Shown piece after piece: positions 58,910 to 64,000 of a stretch of DNA of 64,000 nucleotides (position 1 is the stretch's first letter; the number at the start of each line of letters is the position of its first letter). The notes under the pieces were generated by a model. It searched no databases. It had not been told where the DNA came from and saw only the letters and a list, made by a program, of their open reading frames with translations. Both the position numbers and the translations under genes were made by a program. The DNA lies in assembly GCF_021596505.1 (NCBI RefSeq), contig NZ_PJIZ01000031.1, positions 1-64,000 of the forward strand. The letters are read 5' to 3'. This DNA is from Nostoc sp. CMAA1605 (GTDB lineage Bacteria > Cyanobacteriota > Cyanobacteriia > Cyanobacteriales > Nostocaceae).

Positions 58910-60115
58910 CTAATTATTCTCTAGTTTTTTGCTGATATCCAATGGTAAAGTTACTGTGAAAGTAGAGCCAACACCTTCTTGAGACACTAAATTAATTTCT
59001 CCTTGCAATAGTTTGACTAAACGCGCCACTATTGCTAAACCTAAGCCTGTACTATCAGGAAGCCGAGGACGTTCTTCAGAGTTAACACGAAAATAAGGCT
59101 CAAATATTTGGTATTGGTCTTTTGGTGCAATACCAATACCAGTATCGGCAACTGCGATCGCCCACTTTTGACTATCCAGCACCTCACACTTTATACTAAT
59201 AGTGCCGGAGTCTGTGTAACGGATGGCATTACTCACAAGATTTGTGACAATCTGTTGTAATTGAAAGCCATCTGTGATTATCTCTGGCGGTAGGCGATCG
59301 CTATCAACTATAATTTTTAAATTCTTCTCTTCTGCTAGCGGTTCTAGCATCTCACAGACATTACTAATTAATTCCTGCACATTAATAGATGCTGTTTGGA
59401 GTTGGAGTTTACCAGCTTCAAATCTTGACAGTTCTAAGACATTGTTAATTAATCTTAACAAATGTCTACCATTGCGGAGTACACGTTCAATATGATCTAA
59501 ATTGACATAATTATCTTTTGTCGTACCCTGTCGTCTTTGTTGTCTTAAAAATAAATCTGAGTAACCAATAATTGCTGTTAGGGGATGTTTAAGCTCATGT
59601 GCTAATTCTGATAGGTTGTCTTGATTAGCATTAATTAAGCGTGTCAGTTCTTCATTGTGCAGCGTCAGAGAAGCTTGTAAACTCTGTAATTCCCGTAAGC
59701 GTTCTCCTACATAACTATTAAAACACCGTGCGATCGCTTCATCAATCACCGCATCAATTAACCGCATATAACGAATAATTTCTACTGGTGTACCCTGCGA
59801 TAACTCACCCTCTATCGTATCAAATATGACTGTTCGTAGTAGACAATATTCACGCGCGATTTCGGACGGATCAAAGCCTTGTTCAGCGCGTAATAGTCCA
59901 TGCTGCCAACTAGCCGTGACGATGGATTTAATATCACCCTCCTGAGAAGGTGATAAAACGGTGATCATTGCCTGAAAAATGTCAGGAATATGATTTTTAA
60001 TCGCTGTGTAAGATAAATCATCAGCACTTTCTATGTGGCGATCATTACGAACTTTGAGAATCCATTTTTCGATGATCTTATGCGTATTTTCAGCCAGTAA
60101 TTGACTAAAATCCAT
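58910..60115 (-). CDS. Histidine kinase with RsbRD-like N-terminal domain
   Basis: 401 residues. The N-terminal part (about 1-130) is helical and fits the RsbRD_N sensor domain. HisKA contains ELAHELKHPLTAI with the phospho-acceptor His, and the HATPase shows NLVSNAIRYT, ADTGIGIA and STGLGLAIVARLV. No receiver or membrane segment, so it is probably a cytoplasmic orphan kinase. It is divergent from the transport operon at 60747 but separated by 631 bases, so any link is inference. Confidence 0.9.
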   Translation of the reverse strand: MDFSQLLAENTHKIIEKWILKVRNDRHIESADDLSYTAIKNHIPDIFQAMITVLSPSQEGDIKSIVTASWQHGLLRAEQGFDPSEIAREYCLLRTVIFDTIEGELSQGTPVEIIRYMRLIDAVIDEAIARCFNSYVGERLRELQSLQASLTLHNEELTRLINANQDNLSELAHELKHPLTAIIGYSDLFLRQQRRQGTTKDNYVNLDHIERVLRNGRHLLRLINNVLELSRFEAGKLQLQTASINVQELISNVCEMLEPLAEEKNLKIIVDSDRLPPEIITDGFQLQQIVTNLVSNAIRYTDSGTISIKCEVLDSQKWAIAVADTGIGIAPKDQYQIFEPYFRVNSEERPRLPDSTGLGLAIVARLVKLLQGEINLVSQEGVGSTFTVTLPLDISKKLENN

Positions 60116-60407
60116 GCTTTTAAAATCGGCTAGGTGATAGAGGAATCAATTCTATATGTAATTAGTGTAACGAGTGTAGTGACAATTATATAAATCCGCG
60201 AAAAATTTCATCTATCACTTGAAATATATTATTAAGCTTCCAATTCTAGCCCATCCTTTCACAATACAACCATCGATTCTAGATAATTACTCACATAAAT
60301 TGTAGAATTTCTGGGGAAATCCTCTGAAACTCTTATTTACACACTGATATTGACTAAAATAATCAAAACTCTGAGCATTTTAATAAATAACATTTATGAT
60401 TCAGAAG
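60116..60407. other. Upstream part of the divergent region
   Basis: AT-rich. A near match to an NtcA site (GTA at 60176, then TAT instead of TAC after 8 bases) was seen but is not convincing. No gene. Confidence 0.4.
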
Positions 60408-60436
60408 TTGCTTATACTTAAAAAAGATGATACAAT
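60408..60436 (+). promoter_or_regulatory. Promoter of the riboswitch-led operon
   Basis: TTGCTT (60408-60413), a 17-base spacer and TACAAT (60431-60436) make a good sigma-70-type promoter, which would start transcription near 60443, giving a leader of about 300 bases. Confidence 0.65.
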
Positions 60437-60464
60437 TTTGTCACTAATATCTATATTGAGTAAG

Positions 60465-60640
60465 TCAGCCTAATCCAACTAAAAATCATAATCAAGTTGG
60501 AACGGAGGAACCACTTTTGGGGCGTATCTTGCAGAAAGTAATTACCTAAGAGTTACAAATTTTTAGATAACTCCATACTCTCTCAAGAGGGGCAACTCTC
60601 AGCCCTAGCCCGTCAGCTAACTTCGTAGGCATTGAGAGGA
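60465..60640 (+). promoter_or_regulatory. Cyclic di-AMP riboswitch (ydaO/yuaA class)
   Basis: The pattern matches the conserved elements of this riboswitch in order. P1 pairs GCCTA (60468-60472) with TAGGC (60626-60630). P2 is the hairpin TCCAAC/GTTGGA (60474-60502). Then come ACGGAGGAACCAC, TTTTGGGGCGTAT, the second half beginning with a CTCTC stem, and CAGCCCTAGCCCGTCAGCTAAC with CTTCGTAGGC, which is the hallmark 3' end of ydaO RNAs. In bacteria it binds two c-di-AMP molecules and usually turns genes off. A terminator follows 46 bases later. Recognised by memory of the consensus; a covariance search would settle it. Confidence 0.85.
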
Positions 60641-60685
60641 GACTGAAGAGACAGCATTTTATTAATGTTTAGCTCTCATCAGTGT

Positions 60686-60713
60686 CCGAGGCTGGTACTG
60701 CTCGGCTTTTTTT
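60686..60713 (+). terminator. Riboswitch-controlled intrinsic terminator
   Basis: CCGAG (60686-60690) and CTCGG (60701-60705) form a stem with a 10-base loop, directly followed by seven T residues. It lies between the riboswitch and the ribosome binding site (GAGG, 60734-60737) of the permease gene, so premature termination is a plausible output. Confidence 0.75.
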
Positions 60714-60746
60714 GTACCTGCACTTAACTCTGTTGAGGTTGCGTCT

Positions 60747-61598
60747 ATGATACTGCAATTAAATTTGGCAGCTATTTTAGCTGTTGCCAGTCAAGCTGTC
60801 TGGAAAAAGACTAAACCTGTAATTATGAGGGATGTAGTATTACTACCCATTATAGGTTTTTTAGGGATTATATTACTGTGGTGGGTGATTGCATTAGCAA
60901 ATCATGAGTTAATGCCCACACCACCAGAAGCTCTAGTCGCCAACTTAGACTACATCCTCAACCCTTTCTATCAAAGAGGCCCCGGTAACTTAGGCATTGG
61001 TTGGTTACTGATAGCCAGCTTACGCCGTGTACTCATAGGCTTTGCCCTGGGTGCAGTAGTGGCAATTCCTCTAGGATTTTTAATTGGGATGTCTAGACCT
61101 GCCATGCTAGCACTCAATCCCATCATTCAAATTTTCAAACCCGTATCACCACTAGCTTGGCTACCCATAGCCCTCGCCATCTTTAACCTAGCCGATCCTT
61201 CGGCAATTTTCGTAATTTTCATCACCTCCCTATGGCCGACCATTATTAACACAGCCTTGGGAGTCGCCAGCGTCCCCAAAGATTATATAGATGTCGCCCA
61301 AGTTTTAGAAATGCCCCAATGGCGACGCATCACCAAAATTATCTGGCCTGCCAGTTTACCCTACATTTTCACAGGTCTGAGAATCAGCTTAGGAATTGCG
61401 TGGCTGGTCATCGTTGCAGTAGAAATGCTCACTGGTGGTGTTGGGATAGGCTTTTTCGTCTGGGATGAATGGAGTCGTTTAAACCTGAGTTCAGTATTTC
61501 TGGCGGTATTCGTCATCGGTTTAACTGGACTCATCCTAGACTTTGCCGTCGGCAAACTGCAAGAACTAGTCACCCATCGTCCGATAGTCTCTAAGTAA
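60747..61598 (+). CDS. cmpB: ABC permease of the bicarbonate/nitrate type (CmpB or NrtB)
   Basis: 283 residues with about six membrane helices and the BPD permease region PKDYIDVAQVLEMPQWRRITKIIWPASLPYIFTGLRI, which contains the EAA loop contacting the ATPase. The family imports nitrate, bicarbonate or similar anions. Order permease-binding protein-ATPase and absence of nirA nearby favour the bicarbonate (Cmp) system over nitrate, but the sequence alone does not decide. The leader carries a c-di-AMP riboswitch. Confidence 0.8.
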   Translation: MILQLNLAAILAVASQAVWKKTKPVIMRDVVLLPIIGFLGIILLWWVIALANHELMPTPPEALVANLDYILNPFYQRGPGNLGIGWLLIASLRRVLIGFALGAVVAIPLGFLIGMSRPAMLALNPIIQIFKPVSPLAWLPIALAIFNLADPSAIFVIFITSLWPTIINTALGVASVPKDYIDVAQVLEMPQWRRITKIIWPASLPYIFTGLRISLGIAWLVIVAVEMLTGGVGIGFFVWDEWSRLNLSSVFLAVFVIGLTGLILDFAVGKLQELVTHRPIVSK

Positions 61599-61694
61599 AA
61601 GAGAAGAGGCGAACTTTTCATAACACTCAATAGACGCAGATTTTCTGTGCGCCTCTGCACTTGTGCGTGAGCTAATTAAATTATTCAACGCCGC

Positions 61695-63137
61695 ATGAAT
61701 AACTCTAACTGGACAAGACGAGATTTTATTAAAGGTATAGGTGCCACTACCGCAGGTATGACACTTTCCTCTTGTGCTGTATCAGCAGATAAATCAGCCA
61801 AAGGACTAACGGAGGAAGCCCTAGCAGTACGACCAGTAGTTAGACCCCAAGACCTAGAAAAACCAGACTTAATTGTCGGATACGTTCCTGTTAATGATTG
61901 TGCGCCATTTGCGATCGCCTGGAAAAAAGGCTTTTTTCGCAAATATGGTTTAAACGTCCAGCTCAACCGTGAAGCTAGTTGGGCTAACTCCCGTGATGGT
62001 TTAATCTTTGGTCGCCTAGATGCGTCCCCCGTCGTTTCTGGTGCAGTCACCAACGCCCGCATCGGTGCAGAAGGCGCACGCCACGCCCCCTTGTGTGCAG
62101 CCATGACCATTCATCGCCACGGTAATGCCATGACCATGAACAAAGCCATGTGGGATTTTGGTTTGCGTCCTTGGTATGAATATCAACAACAATATGGCGA
62201 TGGTGCGTTAGAAGCCTTTGGTAGAGATTTTCGTAACTACTTCGACAAACAAACACCAGAAAATAAAGTCTGGGCTGTCGTTTTAAGTTCCGCAATTTAC
62301 GAATACTTTGTGCGTTATGTATCGGCAGCGGCTGGCGTTGATCCTCTCAAAGAGTTCCGCGTCATCATAGTTCCACCACCCCAAATGGTCACAAATGTAC
62401 GCATAGGAGCTATGCAAGCCTACATGGTAGCCGAACCTTGGAACACTAGAGCCATTAAAGGTAACGAAGGTATTGGTTTCACCTTTGCTCAAGGAAAAGA
62501 AGTCTGGTTAGGACACCCAGATAGATTATTAGGGGTGATGGAATCTTTTATTGTCAACTATCCCAAAACCTATCGTTCTCTAGTCAAAGCCATGATAGAA
62601 GCTTGCCAGTATTGTAGCAAGCCCGAACACCGCCAAGAAATCGCCGAATTAATTACAGATCGTTCCTTTACAGGTGCAAAACCCAAAAATCCCAATGCAC
62701 CAATAACTAAATTTACCGCACCTGGAATTCTGGGGAATTACAACTATGGTGGTTTTGATGGTCAAGACCGCACCATCAACGCCCCAGATACAACTATTTT
62801 CTTTGATATTCCTGACAATCTACCCAAAGTACCTGGTGAACACTCGACATTTTTATGGAGATCCAGAAGTCTTTGGTTAATGACTCAAGCTGCCCGGTGG
62901 GGGCAAATCAGAGAATTTCCTAAAGATGCCGAGAAATTAGCCGAGCAAGGCTGGCGAGCCGATTTATATCGAGACATAGCTAGTGAAATGGGTATTGAAT
63001 GTCCCCAAGACGACTATAAAGTCGAACCGCCAGAAGTGTTTATCGATAAAAAGGGTTTTGACCCTAGTAACCCTGTGAGTTATTTAAATAGCTTTGCTAT
63101 TAGAGCCAACGCACCAACTAGATTTTTTATGTCTTGA
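61695..63137 (+). CDS. cmpA: Anion-binding lipoprotein (CmpA/NrtA type)
   Basis: 480 residues. The N-terminus TRRDFIKGIGATTAGMTLSSC combines a twin-arginine-like signal with a lipobox ending at Cys27, so it is lipid-anchored in the periplasm. The rest is the NrtA/CmpA fold: GYVPVNDCAPFAIAWKKGFF, LDASPVVSGAVTNARIGAEG, PPPQMVTNVRIGAMQAYMVAEPW and the long C-terminal lobe. It captures bicarbonate or nitrate for the permease. Residues for anion choice were not assigned. Confidence 0.85.
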   Translation: MNNSNWTRRDFIKGIGATTAGMTLSSCAVSADKSAKGLTEEALAVRPVVRPQDLEKPDLIVGYVPVNDCAPFAIAWKKGFFRKYGLNVQLNREASWANSRDGLIFGRLDASPVVSGAVTNARIGAEGARHAPLCAAMTIHRHGNAMTMNKAMWDFGLRPWYEYQQQYGDGALEAFGRDFRNYFDKQTPENKVWAVVLSSAIYEYFVRYVSAAAGVDPLKEFRVIIVPPPQMVTNVRIGAMQAYMVAEPWNTRAIKGNEGIGFTFAQGKEVWLGHPDRLLGVMESFIVNYPKTYRSLVKAMIEACQYCSKPEHRQEIAELITDRSFTGAKPKNPNAPITKFTAPGILGNYNYGGFDGQDRTINAPDTTIFFDIPDNLPKVPGEHSTFLWRSRSLWLMTQAARWGQIREFPKDAEKLAEQGWRADLYRDIASEMGIECPQDDYKVEPPEVFIDKKGFDPSNPVSYLNSFAIRANAPTRFFMS

Positions 63138-63142
63138 AATTA

Positions 63143-63186
63143 GGTAACAGTCAATAGTCAACAGTCAACAGTTAACAATCAATAGG
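63143..63186. repeat. STRR (AACAGTC units) between the binding-protein and ATPase genes
   Basis: CAGTCAATAGTCAACAGTCAA units fill the gap inside the operon. Confidence 0.7.
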
Positions 63187-63196
63187 AATAATTGAC

Positions 63197-64000
63197 ATGA
63201 AATCTACACCTTTAACCGTCAAGGCTCATCAACCACCTATGTCCAGACCTAACTTTTTAGAAATCGAAAATTTAGTGAAGTCTTATCCGACACCAGATAA
63301 GGGTAACTTTATCGTACTTAATGATGTGAATTTGACCATTGGTGAAGATGAATTTATTTCTGTCATCGGACATTCCGGTTGCGGTAAATCTACTTTGTTA
63401 AAAATTGTAGCGGGGTTAGAAAAACTCACCTCCGGCTCTGTACGCCTTGATGGTAAAGAGATTCGCAAGCCTGGGGCAGAAAGAATGATGATATTTCAAA
63501 ACTATTCTTTGTTACCTTGGTTAACAGTTAGAGAGAATATTCGCCTAGCTGTCGATGAAGTGTTAAAAAATGCTAATCGGGCTGAAAAAATTAGCATTGT
63601 GAACGAACACTTGGCAATGGTAAACTTAACGGCGGCAGCAGACAAATATCCTGATGAAATTTCTGGAGGTATGAAACAACGAGTGGGCATTGCCAGAGCC
63701 TTAGCAATTCGTCCAAAAATGTTACTCATGGATGAACCTTTTGGTGCATTAGATGCTCTAACTAGAGGTAAATTGCAAAGGCAAGTTTTAGATATTTGGG
63801 AAAGTAATCGGCAAGCAGTGATGATGATTACTCACGATGTTGATGAGGCTATTTATATGTCCGATCGCATCGTATTAATGACTAACGGGCCAGCCGCTAC
63901 CATTGGGGAAATCTTAGAAGTACCCTTTCCCCATCCACGCGATCGCGCTGCTATCCGTAACTCTAAAGAATACTTTGAAATCCGCAATCACGCACTCAAC
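63197..64000 (+). CDS. ATPase of the bicarbonate/nitrate ABC importer, partial
   Basis: The first 268 residues of an ABC ATPase cut by the window end. Walker A GHSGCGKST (about 57-65), Q-loop FQNYSLLPWLTV, signature SGGMKQRVGIARAL and Walker B MLLMDEPFGALD are intact, and THDVDEAIYMSDRI follows. In this family one ATPase subunit (CmpC/NrtC) carries a long C-terminal anion-binding domain and the other (CmpD/NrtD) does not; the part seen cannot tell which. It lies 59 bases after the binding-protein gene. Confidence 0.85.
   Translation, partial: MKSTPLTVKAHQPPMSRPNFLEIENLVKSYPTPDKGNFIVLNDVNLTIGEDEFISVIGHSGCGKSTLLKIVAGLEKLTSGSVRLDGKEIRKPGAERMMIFQNYSLLPWLTVRENIRLAVDEVLKNANRAEKISIVNEHLAMVNLTAAADKYPDEISGGMKQRVGIARALAIRPKMLLMDEPFGALDALTRGKLQRQVLDIWESNRQAVMMITHDVDEAIYMSDRIVLMTNGPAATIGEILEVPFPHPRDRAAIRNSKEYFEIRNHALN

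Noticed and set aside
60176-60189. NtcA-type site in the transport operon upstream region
   Set aside because: The second half is TAT rather than TAC and it lies far from the likely promoter.

Overview
The window comes from a filamentous, Nostoc/Anabaena-like cyanobacterium. The signs are very frequent GCGATCGC (HIP1) octamers, short tandemly repeated repetitive (STRR) sequences between genes, a magnesium chelatase subunit (chlD), a tocopherol cyclase, a bicarbonate/nitrate-type ABC importer of the Nrt/Cmp family and many WD40, PAS/GAF and NYN-domain proteins. The exact species cannot be named from sequence reading alone.

Positions 1-7500 hold a microviridin-type RiPP locus. It has a 51-residue precursor peptide (1848-2003) with the PFFxRFL leader motif and a TxKxPSD core, one MdnC-type ATP-grasp cyclase (2455-3435), two tandemly related ABC exporters on either side (1-1574, frameshifted and cut by the window edge; 3532-5316, intact), and a coiled-coil protein ending in a GUN4 tetrapyrrole-binding domain (5344-7032). 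No second ATP-grasp (MdnB) and no acetyltransferase is visible. Positions 8000-15850 hold a LamG-patatin lipase, a STAND-like ATPase with 14 WD40 repeats, and an HTH plus AAA-like ATPase, all separated by long non-coding stretches. Tandem 9-bp repeats (CTTAAnTGT type) lie just upstream of probable promoters of the microviridin precursor, of the patatin gene and in the WD40 gene upstream region, suggesting one shared regulator.

Positions 16700-36100 are mixed housekeeping: two peroxiredoxin-family proteins, glycogen debranching enzyme, glucosamine-6-phosphate deaminase, a HAD phosphatase, a very large hybrid histidine kinase, two radical SAM proteins, the urease accessory genes ureE-ureF-ureG with a small DUF6888/DUF6887 pair lodged between ureF and ureG, a DUF58 protein, a PIN-domain toxin-antitoxin pair, a DnaJ-TPR protein, tocopherol cyclase and tRNA-Arg(CCU). 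Positions 36300-49650 carry a lipid block on the minus strand (plsX-fabH-fabD-plsC), pepA, an esterase and an acyltransferase, and metG on the plus strand. Positions 49800-58900 carry a NYN protein overlapping an LptC-like lipoprotein, a penicillin-binding carboxypeptidase, chlD, a Uma2 protein, a second NYN protein, RNase III and a small gene interrupted by a stop codon.

The end of the window (60116-64000) is the most striking regulatory region: a strong promoter, a c-di-AMP (ydaO/yuaA) riboswitch and an intrinsic terminator stand in front of a permease-binding protein-ATPase operon of the CmpB-CmpA-CmpC/D (or Nrt) type. This would place an inorganic carbon (or nitrate) importer under direct c-di-AMP control.
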